A stretch of DNA of 64,000 nucleotides from Candidatus Nitrotoga sp. MKT (GCA_003402345.1 QFXH01000002.1:62001-126000); one strand, 5' to 3'; positions 46,156 to 55,458 are shown, counted from the stretch's first letter. Numbers and translations: made by a program. The notes: generated from the letters alone by a model not told the origin.

Positions 46156-46594
46156 CGCCGTTTTGTTCGAATTCACGAGCGGTCGCCACGCAGCAATCGG
46201 TCTACACGAAGTTGCCGAACTCATCATGTCGCCAAACCTTGTACGTGTACCGCTGGCTCCAAATTACTGCCATTCGCTTTGTATTTGGCAGGGCCGCGCC
46301 ATTCCATTCATGGAGTTGGCACCGCTCATCGGCCAACGTTCTCTGGAAAAAATTAGTCTTGCGCTGGTTGTCACGTATTTTGCCCGATCAAACGGCAAGC
46401 AACGATGGGGCGCCCTAGGTCTATCTGCCCATTTTCGCATGGTGAGCGTCGGAGACGATGCAGCATGTCTGCTACCCCAAGATTCGTCCGCATGGATATC
46501 TATCGCCCACTCCTGCTTCCAACTGGCGGACGAAAACGTGCCCATTCTGAATTTGGACGCCCTGTTTGAGCAACGCCTAGCATTGGTTTCATAA
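46139..46594 (+). CDS. CheW-like adaptor, last gene of the pil-chp operon
   Basis: Protein of 151 residues from ATG 46139 (MNSRHNAVLFEFTSGRHAA), chosen because the upstream frame lies inside the previous gene. CheW-like features: FEFTSGRHAAIGLHEVAEL, CHSLCIWQGRAIPFMELAPLIG (matching the GL..LRG..IPV.DL core) and WGALGLSAHFRMVSVGDD. Two consecutive divergent CheW-like genes after chpA parallel the extra adaptor ChpC in Pseudomonas. It converges with pilE, about 190 bp away, where no clear terminator is visible. Confidence 0.75.
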   Translation: MNSRHNAVLFEFTSGRHAAIGLHEVAELIMSPNLVRVPLAPNYCHSLCIWQGRAIPFMELAPLIGQRSLEKISLALVVTYFARSNGKQRWGALGLSAHFRMVSVGDDAACLLPQDSSAWISIAHSCFQLADENVPILNLDALFEQRLALVS

Positions 46595-46787
46595 TCAGTT
46601 TTTAATTACTCGATAGGCCAATAAACAAAGCGGTACTTAAATTTATTCTCAAAACTAGCAGCACACACCATGCTACTACTGAAGTGGAGTGAGCAGTCAT
46701 GGTGAAAGAAGAAGAAGAACACCATCCAAGTACGCCCGGTAAAATCACATGCTGGAATTTACCGCTTATTTGCCCTGACCAATGGCA

Positions 46788-47249
46788 TTATCGATTCCAG
46801 CAGCTTGCAACATCACCGCCAGCGCCTTGCACTCCAGTATTCGTCAACGTAAACGTTCCACATACATCTCCGGCCATTGAATCCACTGGCACGGCCCGAA
46901 GCGTAAAAGTAGCATCTGCTACTGCCTGGAGTGAAATGTTGTACTGTACAGCGCCAGTTCTGGGTGATTGAGTAAGAGGTAATGCAACGTCCACATCATC
47001 TCCTCCTGCATTTGCAATACCATCTGCCCCGACAGTCGCATCATATTGATTATTGACCGTATAAAATCGCTCCATAAATTGGGCATTTTCAAGAAGTATT
47101 GCTTTGGCTACCGCCCTGTTAGATTGCCTCACATGATTCTGGTAGGAAGGCAAAGCTACGGCTACCACAATGCCAATGATGACAACTGCAACCATAAGCT
47201 CAATCAGCGTAAAACCCTTTAGCTTTTTTAAATCTGCCGTAATTTTCAT
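46788..47249 (-). CDS. pilE: Type IV minor pilin PilE
   Basis: Prepilin of 153 residues. Leader MKITADLKKLKG, cleavage before FTLIELMVAVVIIGIVVAVA with Glu5, then PSYQNHVRQSNRAVAK. The sequence ENAQFMERFYTVNNQYD is characteristic of PilE minor pilins, as is the C-terminal disulfide pair in GDVCGTFTLTNTG..ASCWNR. Last gene of the minor pilin operon, about 180 nt after pilY1 on the same strand. Confidence 0.92.
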   Translation of the reverse strand: MKITADLKKLKGFTLIELMVAVVIIGIVVAVALPSYQNHVRQSNRAVAKAILLENAQFMERFYTVNNQYDATVGADGIANAGGDDVDVALPLTQSPRTGAVQYNISLQAVADATFTLRAVPVDSMAGDVCGTFTLTNTGVQGAGGDVASCWNR

Positions 47250-47426
47250 AATATTGTTTACTCAGCCATAACCCATATTTTTCCGTCAGTCAGTTTGGCA
47301 AAGCTGCATGGCAACTCTACCTTCAGCCCTGATAGCTACGCCCTATGCCTATTAAATACATTTCCCCTGGCAATATTCAAGTAAAAATTTTACAATTTGT
47401 CGCTCTGGTTGCGCCTAAAAATAAGT

Positions 47427-50400
47427 TTAACGAACAAGTTCTCGCCATGTAATCCGGCCACGCAATCCTGCAGGGCCTTTAGTAGCTGGCGTTTTCACTA
47501 GCGAACCATCAGCAGTGGAAGATATTAATACATCATCCATTGCCCCCCTGATCCGCGTTACACCACCCACCGCAAATCCAATTTCTATACCTGCAGACAA
47601 TCCATCATTTTGGGCAACAACCCCATTTCTGTTAATATCGAAAGTTGGAATAGAAAGCATTCCTCCCGTCAAGAAATCCACCGCATTTACAAATCCTTTG
47701 CCACCAAAATCACAGGGTGAGACCGATGGGACAATGGTAGTAAATGCTAAAATACCATTCTCCAGAGTAGGAACGCCCGTCAGCCTTTCCCCAGAAACAG
47801 GCAGGTCAAAATACCAACCTTTTACAGTAGAGGAATAAGGCACCGGGTTCTGTGTGGCGGTTCTGGCCGTAGCGTTTGTCACAACCTGCTGAACTAAATT
47901 TGTCGATATGACCGACGTAGTCAGGTTATAGTCCCATACTCCATACATAGTCTGTGTACTTGTCGTTGTAGTATCCCCTGTTTCAAGGTATTTTCCAGTG
48001 CCGAACATAACCAATAGACCCCCTTTGGGGTGAAAAGTCACGACCGGTGGTGAAGTGACCGGTTTACTAGTGCCTGACACAAAAAGTGGCGCGCCACTTA
48101 AAGCCACATTCCAGCTGGCGGGGGTAGCAGAAGCGACATCAAATTTCCACAGATTACCCTTGATGTCGCCTGCGTAGATCACATCAATCAAACCATTTCC
48201 ATCAATATCGAATGGCATGGGCGTGGAAAGGCCATTACCTGTACCCGCATCAGCGACTAACTTGATATAATCTGTACCAATTGTCCAAGTGCCATCTTCA
48301 CCACCGGTAATAAATAACACATAAAGTACTGCTTTACCGCCAGCGCTGTTATAACCATTACCTATCACCACAGCCCATTTATGATTTTCCATCTGTACAA
48401 TCTGGCTGGATTGGCTGGTAAAAGGATTGATCGGTGGAAGATTATGGCTGTAACCCATATCTGCATCATCGACATTAGTAAATTCCCAAAGTAACAAATC
48501 AGCTGCATTTGCTTCGGTAAAACCAGCCGGATCTGTTATATCCAAGGCATAGTAACCTTGCCCACCCCCATTTAAACCACCCACGAGAACGCTTTTCCAT
48601 CTGGGCGTTGCACCCACATAAGCATCCGCCACCATGGGAGAACCATCCGCAAAATAGCGATGATTGGCATTGTAATCCTTGTCGCTCAACCTATTCAGAT
48701 TCGCATAAACCATGCTAGGTACATAAGCAATTAATTCCTTACCTTCATCAGCTGCCGTACAGCCTGGTGTTACGCCCTGAATACAGGCGTTAAAACCATG
48801 CAGCATGCCGTCATTTGCCCCAACATAAACTACTGGTTTTCGATTTTTGTAGCTAGTTCGAAATGCAGCATAGCCCACATAATCCACATCAGAATGTCCT
48901 GCATTTGGACGACCTACATAAAATGGCCCCGAATTGACAATATCCCCCAATTTGCTGGTAGGACGACTACGGAATTTGTTTATCACGTTTGCACTGGCAC
49001 AGCTAAAAGTTCCACTGCCCTCATTAACCGCAACGCCACGCAAATAGGCAACCCGTTCCAAACCACAGTTATCGACTGTGCCTGCAACATCTTTATCCAG
49101 CAGTACTTTTTGTGCCGTAGTCAAATTGGCATATTCAAACGGTACGCCATCGCTACTACCCCTGGTTATGATAATACGGGCGGCAGGTACAATTATGTCC
49201 GACGCAAGTGAGACGGCCCCTGCGTTCCACTCTATCGCTCCTAGCGTACCCGCTGCATTAATAGGGATCGATAATAGCTGTCCGGTCCAATCCCCGCTAT
49301 TAAATTTGGCCTGATATATCCGGCCATTGGTTATCAATGAATTCGAATTGGCGGCCACAGCCGACGCAGAACCTGTGCGTGCCACAATAGTTGTCAAGGC
49401 ATTGGTCAAGGCATTAGCAAATGTAGTCGGGTCAGCTGCACTAAAAAAAGCACCCCGGCTATTAACAGCGGCATGCCAGAGATCATCTATCTTGGCGGGG
49501 ATGCTCGCGGTACCGGAAGGATCCGGCCATGTTTCCACGCCTGACGGCAAATGCGTAAGACTCCCACTTACACCCAACCCCACTGTAAAAGTCACCATAT
49601 GTTGCCAGAATGCAGGATCGGCAGCATTGGTTGGAACCTTGTTGAGCATATCGGTGCGTAAATCATTTTTCCAATAATGCATTGCCACATCGGCCAGGGT
49701 GTTACTGTAACTATCAGAATAGGGAAGCACAGGGGTATAGGTATACGTTGGTGGTGTAGCCGGAGAAGAATGGTTGGTAATACTGGCGCCCGCCGTATTG
49801 TCAGAGTTTCCTATCCCAGCAGGAAGGCTATCATCGTTCCAATAACCATCTGTCATCAAAATATTGAAATTCTGGCGGCATACTTGCTGCGTACCCCCAG
49901 CCGTACCTGGTGTCTCTCCCCAAGGGCCTTTATCGTCTGTACGCTTAAAGTATTTGCCCACCCGATCTACCGCACTGAGTAGCGGTGTACCTGAAGCCGG
50001 GACAGCGTGTCCATAAAGATTAGTAAAAAAACTTGTTCTATCTGTACCTGTAAACTGCCTTACCCCACTTATCACTGCACTGTCTGATGTTATACCATCG
50101 ACAGTAGCAGACCCCGTATTGATGGCAGAAAAGCCTACCCGCATGGTATTCCCCTGTGCAGAAAACGCCTTGCCAACACCCGCACGAGCTAACAATATCC
50201 GAGAACGATAATAAGTATACCAATTCGCAAAATTCTGAATTTCTTGAGTATATGTACACGTACCGGCCGTACAATCCTTCCGGCTTATACGGCCATGTCC
50301 AGTGTATGTCGGCGTCGTCGAACGAATTTCCTGCTTAGTATAGTTACTCCAAGTCCACCCGTCGCCACCATTAAAATAAAAATAAACAGCTGGATAAAAA

Positions 50401-50936
50401 GTCTTACTTGACGATGAATAGCCACATCCTGAATACGCCGAATTATTACAACTATCCCATCCGGCAGATTGCGTATTATCAACTGTCAAATTGCGTGATC
50501 CTGCGCTCGTTTTTACTGGATTATGATATGCACCCGTTGGAACGGCATTTGGCATCAAGCTACCATCTGAATTCGACCAAGGTTGATATGTAACCGCCGG
50601 ATTATAATAAATTGGGTTAGTTTGTGGCGAACGCACTCTTGCACTGTAGGAAAAACCGTCTTCAAACGTTGCTACATAATTTCCATAATCAGAACCGCTG
50701 TTATATACGGAAGCGGCCCGTGGAAATAAAAAATATGAATAGACTAATGCATCCGGCATCATTTCCCAATGCATCGACCCAGAATCATCCAACGTAAACA
50801 TAACATTAGGGGAGATATTTCCACCCAGAAAAAGAGGGTTATTGGAGAGAGGCGAGGCATGAGCTGGTCCAGCTAAACCAAGTGATAAATACACAATCCA
50901 TTTTAATCCCATAGCGCATATCAAATTTTTTTTCAT
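47427..50936 (-). CDS. pilY1: Type IV pilus tip adhesin/assembly protein PilY1
   Basis: PilY1 of 1169 residues. The ATG at 50936 has AAAAAGGAG eight to ten nt upstream and gives a signal peptide ending GPAHA; the frame is open further back. The N-terminal half is a von Willebrand A-like region with a MIDAS-type FTLDDSGSMHWEM. The C-terminal half is the PilY1 beta-propeller, with KPVVYVGANDGMLHGF and the calcium site DIDGNGLIDVIYAGD (about 905). A second Ca-type loop, FDINRNGVVAQNDG, is near the end. It acts at the pilus tip in adhesion, surface sensing and retraction control. Within fimT-pilV-pilW-pilX-pilY1-pilE. Confidence 0.94.
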   Translation of the reverse strand: MKKNLICAMGLKWIVYLSLGLAGPAHASPLSNNPLFLGGNISPNVMFTLDDSGSMHWEMMPDALVYSYFLFPRAASVYNSGSDYGNYVATFEDGFSYSARVRSPQTNPIYYNPAVTYQPWSNSDGSLMPNAVPTGAYHNPVKTSAGSRNLTVDNTQSAGWDSCNNSAYSGCGYSSSSKTFYPAVYFYFNGGDGWTWSNYTKQEIRSTTPTYTGHGRISRKDCTAGTCTYTQEIQNFANWYTYYRSRILLARAGVGKAFSAQGNTMRVGFSAINTGSATVDGITSDSAVISGVRQFTGTDRTSFFTNLYGHAVPASGTPLLSAVDRVGKYFKRTDDKGPWGETPGTAGGTQQVCRQNFNILMTDGYWNDDSLPAGIGNSDNTAGASITNHSSPATPPTYTYTPVLPYSDSYSNTLADVAMHYWKNDLRTDMLNKVPTNAADPAFWQHMVTFTVGLGVSGSLTHLPSGVETWPDPSGTASIPAKIDDLWHAAVNSRGAFFSAADPTTFANALTNALTTIVARTGSASAVAANSNSLITNGRIYQAKFNSGDWTGQLLSIPINAAGTLGAIEWNAGAVSLASDIIVPAARIIITRGSSDGVPFEYANLTTAQKVLLDKDVAGTVDNCGLERVAYLRGVAVNEGSGTFSCASANVINKFRSRPTSKLGDIVNSGPFYVGRPNAGHSDVDYVGYAAFRTSYKNRKPVVYVGANDGMLHGFNACIQGVTPGCTAADEGKELIAYVPSMVYANLNRLSDKDYNANHRYFADGSPMVADAYVGATPRWKSVLVGGLNGGGQGYYALDITDPAGFTEANAADLLLWEFTNVDDADMGYSHNLPPINPFTSQSSQIVQMENHKWAVVIGNGYNSAGGKAVLYVLFITGGEDGTWTIGTDYIKLVADAGTGNGLSTPMPFDIDGNGLIDVIYAGDIKGNLWKFDVASATPASWNVALSGAPLFVSGTSKPVTSPPVVTFHPKGGLLVMFGTGKYLETGDTTTTSTQTMYGVWDYNLTTSVISTNLVQQVVTNATARTATQNPVPYSSTVKGWYFDLPVSGERLTGVPTLENGILAFTTIVPSVSPCDFGGKGFVNAVDFLTGGMLSIPTFDINRNGVVAQNDGLSAGIEIGFAVGGVTRIRGAMDDVLISSTADGSLVKTPATKGPAGLRGRITWRELVR

Positions 50937-50967
50937 GATCCCAATCTCCTTTTTAACAGCTGGATAG

Positions 50968-51543
50968 CTATGGCCTGAATATTTCCTGCAACCAAACAAC
51001 CGTACCAGGTCTTGCACCTTGCGCACGCACGGTAACTCGGTAGTAATAACTAAAGTAACTACTACCCGGTGGCGTTTTTTTGATACCTTCAATGAGGTAG
51101 GTGGGTGCGGGTAAGCCAACTGGTAAAGCAGGCGCCGTAAAATCAACGCCATCGACTCTAAAAACTGTGCCGGAAATATAAGCAAGGGGGCAATTTGGAG
51201 TACACATAGCTATAACTGATTCAATCGGAGGCGCAGATTGATTTTGGCCGTAATAACAATACCCTCCGGTGCATTCCGCATCAAAACCGGTTATGCCATC
51301 TATCGAGCTGGGCGTATTGGTTGCAGGGTCGTTATCACGGATATGCTGTTCAGCATAACGCAGCCCCATTTCTGCCGCCTGTGACGCAAGATTACGGTCA
51401 CGCATATTGCCTGACATGAGTTCTTCCAAATTCGCCATCTTTATGGCGGTAATGCCGAGCAAGGTTAGTACTACCAGTAAAACCATAGCGGTAACGAATA
51501 CTGCACCGTTTTGTTTCCGTAGCACGCAGAAGCTTATGTTCAT
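50968..51543 (-). CDS. pilX: Minor pilin-like assembly protein PilX
   Basis: PilX of 191 residues: a short polar start with RKQNGAVFVTAMVLLVVL (the helix replaces the usual FTLIE; PilX proteins lack Glu5), then GITAIKMANLEELMSGNMRDRNLASQAAEMGLRYAE, the family hallmark. Cysteines in CTGGYCYYG and MCTPNCP could form disulfides in the globular part. The start overlaps the pilW stop by four bases (ATGA). It acts with PilV, PilW, FimT and PilE as the priming tip complex that carries PilY1. Confidence 0.88.
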   Translation of the reverse strand: MNISFCVLRKQNGAVFVTAMVLLVVLTLLGITAIKMANLEELMSGNMRDRNLASQAAEMGLRYAEQHIRDNDPATNTPSSIDGITGFDAECTGGYCYYGQNQSAPPIESVIAMCTPNCPLAYISGTVFRVDGVDFTAPALPVGLPAPTYLIEGIKKTPPGSSYFSYYYRVTVRAQGARPGTVVWLQEIFRP

Positions 51544-52364
51544 GGTAGGTTATTTACCCGGTTGCGCAAATTAAATGTCGCAGTGAAAGCACGCCTTAAT
51601 CGCCTGTCAGCAGGAACGGCGACAACTGCGCCGTTGCAATTCAGATAATTACCACCTGCGGGAACAATATTTGTTTGATCTGAACGAATCAGTATGCAGA
51701 CTCGCGTCGTGACTACTTGACTCCAGTCAGCCGGTAAGGAGACATATTGGTTGACTGATTGGTCGCCAGTGGTATCAATGCCGTAAAGAACTTGAAAATC
51801 CTCTACATTCCCCAATAATACAATGCCAGCAGGCCCGGGGCCGGGTGCAACTGGCGCAGCACCGATATCCCCAACACACCGCAATTGCGCATTCGCTGCG
51901 TCCAGATTAAAATGGTTCTGGATGACATTATTGCCAGCCAAGTATTCAGCTCCGTCAACGTCACCATCTTCACAATCCCGATCCCCAATCGCACCATCGT
52001 ACTGTACAGCTAATGTATCGGCCGCAAGTGGGGCGCTTGCGGTGCCATTAGTACCCGTGATAGCCGTTCCTGCGAATCCGATCTTAAGGCCTGTAAATGG
52101 AATTTCTGCAAGACCCGCCTGTTTGATGCTACGCCCAAGAATTTCCATCGCAAAACGACCACTCTCCTGAATACGGGCGTTATCCTCCTGTATACGAAAA
52201 ACCTGACGGCTACTGGTAAAAACTGTACCAACAACAAGTAGCAATATCAGACCAATGGTCATTGCAATCATTAGTTCCACTAAGGTGAAACCTCGCTGCG
52301 AATTAGACTCGAAGCTTTCTGCATCAGTACCGGATCCAACACAATTTATTAGTGAGGTAAACAT
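51540..52364 (-). CDS. pilW: Minor pilin-like assembly protein PilW
   Basis: PilW of 274 residues. The prepilin motif QRGFTLVELMIAMTIGLILLL is followed by VVGTVFTSSRQVFRIQEDNARIQESGRFAMEILGRSIKQAG, typical of PilW. The ATG at 52364 overlaps the pilV TGA by one base (TGATG), which fixes the start. This gives a leader of about 25 residues before cleavage, longer than usual. The C-terminal part has the family's VQYDGAIGDRDCEDGDV and CNGAVVAVPADRRLRRAFTA. The frame upstream overlaps pilV. Confidence 0.9.
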   Translation of the reverse strand: MFTSLINCVGSGTDAESFESNSQRGFTLVELMIAMTIGLILLLVVGTVFTSSRQVFRIQEDNARIQESGRFAMEILGRSIKQAGLAEIPFTGLKIGFAGTAITGTNGTASAPLAADTLAVQYDGAIGDRDCEDGDVDGAEYLAGNNVIQNHFNLDAANAQLRCVGDIGAAPVAPGPGPAGIVLLGNVEDFQVLYGIDTTGDQSVNQYVSLPADWSQVVTTRVCILIRSDQTNIVPAGGNYLNCNGAVVAVPADRRLRRAFTATFNLRNRVNNLP

Positions 52365-52879
52365 CAGGGAGAAAATCTTGTCAAGAAACAGCGTGTATTG
52401 GCTGGCGTACCTGGACATGCAGAATCCGTCGCGCCCCCCATTTCTTTTTCGATCCAAATCAAAGTAATCAAATAGCCCGTTGCCAGAGTACCGGTTACAG
52501 TTCCTCTACCGCCCGGTAATAGGGCAGAATTGGCTGTATTCCACTGAGCATGATCATAAACGGACATTTGTGCCGTAGTGCAATTTGCTGCTACACAATC
52601 ATCACTAACCGGAATAACAGCAGTTAGCGCATCATAATTTCCGGCACGTACACCTGCCAAATTGGCGCGCATACGATCTGCGATATCCAACGTTTGTTGA
52701 GTCGCAATTGAACGGAAATGCGCTGTATTGTTGCTACGCATACCCGTTGTAATCAAGGCTGCCATACCCAACAAACCAAAAGAAACCACCAGAATCGTAA
52801 CCAGTACTTCCAGCATACTAAATCCACTCTGCTTATTATCAAGCCGCCTTCTCAAATTGAGTGTGCAATTTATGCGCAT
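52364..52879 (-). CDS. pilV: Minor pilin-like assembly protein PilV
   Basis: PilV of 171 residues. Prepilin site KQSG before FSMLEVLVTILVVSFGLLGMA, then ALITTGMRSNNTAHFRS and ADRMRANLAGV, all standard for PilV. A very strong Shine-Dalgarno AAGGAGGCGG precedes the ATG at 52879, inside the last codons of fimT (10-nt overlap). A Cys pair, DDCVAANC, and a later pair in the tail are visible. Confidence 0.9.
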   Translation of the reverse strand: MRINCTLNLRRRLDNKQSGFSMLEVLVTILVVSFGLLGMAALITTGMRSNNTAHFRSIATQQTLDIADRMRANLAGVRAGNYDALTAVIPVSDDCVAANCTTAQMSVYDHAQWNTANSALLPGGRGTVTGTLATGYLITLIWIEKEMGGATDSACPGTPANTRCFLTRFSP

Positions 52880-53385
52880 GTACCGCCTCCTTTATCGGTA
52901 CGCAAACGACCTTGATTACTCAAAGTCAACCTTCTGGACATCTCAACACCACGGCTGTCGCACAAAGAAAAGGTGTCATTAAACCCAAACGTAAATCCAC
53001 TCGCGGCGAATGTCACCCTTGTCCTGTTTCCAGATGTCAGCGTACTTTGGCCAGATAATGCGCTGCCGACCCGGATAATTTCTTCACCCGCATCTACTGT
53101 GCCATCATTATTAGCATCTGCAAACACTAGCCAACCACTTGTCCAAGCAGTCACACCAGCACAGGCCGTACCGTTTGTAGTGGGGCAAATTGTAGTCGGG
53201 CTACTTCTTTTAATGGCCTCACTCTTAGCTAACATCATGGCCGAGAAAAAATTATTACTCTGCGCTATAAGCTGACTATCCTGAACTAACGTGCGGTAAC
53301 TTGGTACCGCCATCGCCAACAGAATACTTGCCACACTCAATGTGACAAGTATTTCAATTACCGTAAATCCTCTATTGCCAGCCAT
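52870..53385 (-). CDS. fimT: Minor pseudopilin FimT/GspH-like
   Basis: Pseudopilin of 171 residues. Leader MAGNRG then FTVIEILVTLSVASILLAMAVP with Glu5, YRTLVQDSQLIAQSNNFFSAMMLAKSEAIKRSSPTT, and the GspH-type C-terminus (WTSGWLVFADANNDG, LTLSNQGRLR). ATG 53385 fits a GGGAG eight nt upstream; ATGs at 53391 and 53400 and an upstream frame to 53445 are alternatives. First gene of the minor pilin operon; its promoter should lie between 53390 and 53500. FimT proteins of some species bind DNA during natural transformation. Confidence 0.88.
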   Translation of the reverse strand: MAGNRGFTVIEILVTLSVASILLAMAVPSYRTLVQDSQLIAQSNNFFSAMMLAKSEAIKRSSPTTICPTTNGTACAGVTAWTSGWLVFADANNDGTVDAGEEIIRVGSALSGQSTLTSGNRTRVTFAASGFTFGFNDTFSLCDSRGVEMSRRLTLSNQGRLRTDKGGGTCA

Positions 53386-53500
53386 GTACATGACTCCCAT
53401 TCCCCCAACATCCGAACATTTAAAACTGTTTGTAGTAACGGTCAACCTTTGTTAGCGGTCAAATTCAGATTAACTTTAATTTTTTAAACCCAAAAATTTA

Positions 53501-53734
53501 TTAATTAATTCCCTGCTTACTGGTACAACGCATTACATACACCACACGCTGATCAGTGACACAGCCATCTACGCCGCCCCATCTACCACACACTCGACAG
53601 CCAGTCGGCCAATACTTCATACTGGCTATTCGCTTTGATCTGGCACAACCACTGCATAGTGGTTCGCTGAACCAATATCGACTCCCACCATAATTGAAAT
53701 ACATCACTACCCACCCTCGCTTGCGCATTACCAT
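53501..53734 (-). CDS. Possible small Cys-rich protein
   Basis: Candidate gene of 77 residues on the minor-pilin strand, about 115 nt upstream of fimT. The ATG at 53734 has a strong GGAGGAA three to eight nt upstream; ATG 53728 and longer starts at 53749 are possible. Two CxxC pairs, LCSGCAR and GCRVCGR, are spaced like a zinc ribbon, with further Cys in DGCVTD and MRCTSK, and many aromatic and basic residues. I do not recognise it. It may be a small metal-binding protein or chance; the rest of the 53386-53869 gap shows nothing else. Confidence 0.35.
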   Translation of the reverse strand: MVMRKRGWVVMYFNYGGSRYWFSEPLCSGCARSKRIASMKYWPTGCRVCGRWGGVDGCVTDQRVVYVMRCTSKQGIN

Positions 53735-53869
53735 GACTTCCTCCATCATTTCAGTAGGAAATGTCTAGTCAATGCGAAGATTTTTCAGCATGGAATTTAC
53801 TTCAATTGATTACTCTGTGTCACATAAAGGACACATCTAAAGCCTTTTTTATCCATTCAGGAAAACACT

Positions 53870-54055
53870 ATGCCTTACGTCAACATTCGCATCGCCGGTA
53901 TTCTCAGTCGCGAACAGAAAACAAAAATCGCAGCAGAGATCACCGATACCCTGGAACGCATCGCACACAAACCAAAGTCCTACACCTACATTACCTTCGA
54001 TGAACTACCGGACGAAAATTGGGCGATTGCAGGACAATTGCTAGATGAAGAATAG
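53870..54055 (+). CDS. 4-Oxalocrotonate tautomerase family protein
   Basis: Tautomerase of 61 residues with the catalytic N-terminal proline (after Met removal) in MPYVNIRIAG. The rest, LSREQKTKIAAEITDTLERI and YITFDELPDENWAIAGQLL, matches the beta-alpha-beta 4-OT fold. It works as a hexamer on enol-keto substrates; the real substrate is unknown. AGGA lies about 9 nt before the ATG. It overlaps the flavoprotein gene by 11 nt, so the two are co-translated. Confidence 0.9.
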   Translation: MPYVNIRIAGILSREQKTKIAAEITDTLERIAHKPKSYTYITFDELPDENWAIAGQLLDEE

Positions 54056-55280
54056 GTTGAATACCAGTTCGGTTGCCGTCATCGGTGGCGGTCCTGCCGG
54101 ACTAATGGCAGCCGAGGTATTGATTCAGGGCGGCGTGCGGGTCGATCTTTACGACGCCATGCCATCCGTAGGACGCAAGTTTCTGATGGCTGGCAAGGGC
54201 GGCATGAACATCACGCATTCCGAGCCAATGGAACCATTCCTCCCACGCTACGGTGCACGCCGCGCCCAGATCAAGCCACTGCTCGACGCCTTCGGGCCGG
54301 AGGCTCTACGGGAGTGGGTGCACGACCTCGGCATAGCGACGTTCGTCGGCACGTCCGGGCGCGTGTTTCCGACTGACATGAAAGCAGCGCCACTCTTGCG
54401 CGCCTGGCTGCATCGCTTGCGTGAGGCAGGTGTGCATTTCCATATGCGCCATCGCTGGTGTGGGTGGAGTGAGAATGATGCGCTTCGTTTTTCCACACCA
54501 CAGGGCGAGCACACCGCGAATATCGATGCAGTGGTGCTGGCACTGGGTGGCGGCAGTTGGACCCGGCTCGGTTCCGATGGCGCATGGGTGCCGCTGCTCT
54601 CGCAGCGCGGCATTCCCGTTATGCCATTACAACCCGCAAATTGCGGTTTCAATGTCAGCTGGAGCGAGTACTTTAGCGCCCGCTTCGCCGGGCATCCAGT
54701 AAAAGCAGTGACAGTGACCTTTATCGATGCAGCAGGGCGCTTTCACCGTCGACAGGGTGACCTCATGGTGACGGCGACCGGGATTGAAGGTGGCCTGATT
54801 TATGCTTTGTCTGCACTTCTGCGCGAAGAGATTGCAGCCACCGGCGTAGCAATCATTTACCTCGATCTAACGCCCGGAAAAGATTTGCCGCGCGTCATTA
54901 CCGATATAGCTCATCCGCGCGGCTCCCGCTCAATGTCCAGTCATTTGCAGAGCCGGGCAAACATCAAGGGGGTAAAAACTGGCCTACTGCGCGAACTGGT
55001 GCCGCCATCAGATTTCGCCAACCCCGAGCGCCTTGCCGCTTCGATTAAATCATTGCCGCTGCGGCTCATCGCACCACGCCCTCTGGACGAGGCCATCAGC
55101 AGCGCAGGGGGCGTTGCCTTCGAAGCGCTGGATGAATGCTTGATGGTGCGCACCATGCCCGGCGTGTTCTGCGCGGGCGAAATGCTTGATTGGGAAGCGC
55201 CCACCGGCGGCTATCTGCTCACCGCCTGTTTTGCAAGCGGACGCACCGCAGGCTTGGGAGCGCTGGCTTACCTCAAATGA
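54045..55280 (+). CDS. HI0933-like FAD-binding flavoprotein (TIGR03862 type)
   Basis: FAD-dependent oxidoreductase-like protein of 411 residues. The Rossmann dinucleotide motif VAVIGGGPAGLMAAEVLIQG is at about 10-29, then the family hallmarks GRKFLMAGKGGMNITHSE, TFVGTSGRVFPTDMKAA and VLALGGGSWTRLGSDG. The C-terminal GVFCAGEMLDWEAPTGGYLL completes the FAD site. The family is widespread and its substrate is not established. The start lies within the tautomerase gene. Confidence 0.88.
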   Translation: MKNRLNTSSVAVIGGGPAGLMAAEVLIQGGVRVDLYDAMPSVGRKFLMAGKGGMNITHSEPMEPFLPRYGARRAQIKPLLDAFGPEALREWVHDLGIATFVGTSGRVFPTDMKAAPLLRAWLHRLREAGVHFHMRHRWCGWSENDALRFSTPQGEHTANIDAVVLALGGGSWTRLGSDGAWVPLLSQRGIPVMPLQPANCGFNVSWSEYFSARFAGHPVKAVTVTFIDAAGRFHRRQGDLMVTATGIEGGLIYALSALLREEIAATGVAIIYLDLTPGKDLPRVITDIAHPRGSRSMSSHLQSRANIKGVKTGLLRELVPPSDFANPERLAASIKSLPLRLIAPRPLDEAISSAGGVAFEALDECLMVRTMPGVFCAGEMLDWEAPTGGYLLTACFASGRTAGLGALAYLK

Positions 55281-55458
55281 GGGTGTATTAAGCCATGGTT
55301 AAACTCATCTTTCAGCCCCAGCCAAACTAAACTTCACACCACTACGTGCCCGCAAACATAATTTATTTACTGTTCAGACTTCGCAGATACGCTGCATTTC
55401 TCATCTTGCAGCACCTTCAGTTTTAGCTGATCAATGTTCGATCCACTTCTACCACGCT

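Noticed and set aside
53761-54003. 80-codon frame overlapping the tautomerase
   Set aside because: Shadow frame; the tautomerase in the other frame has an intact family sequence and ribosome site.
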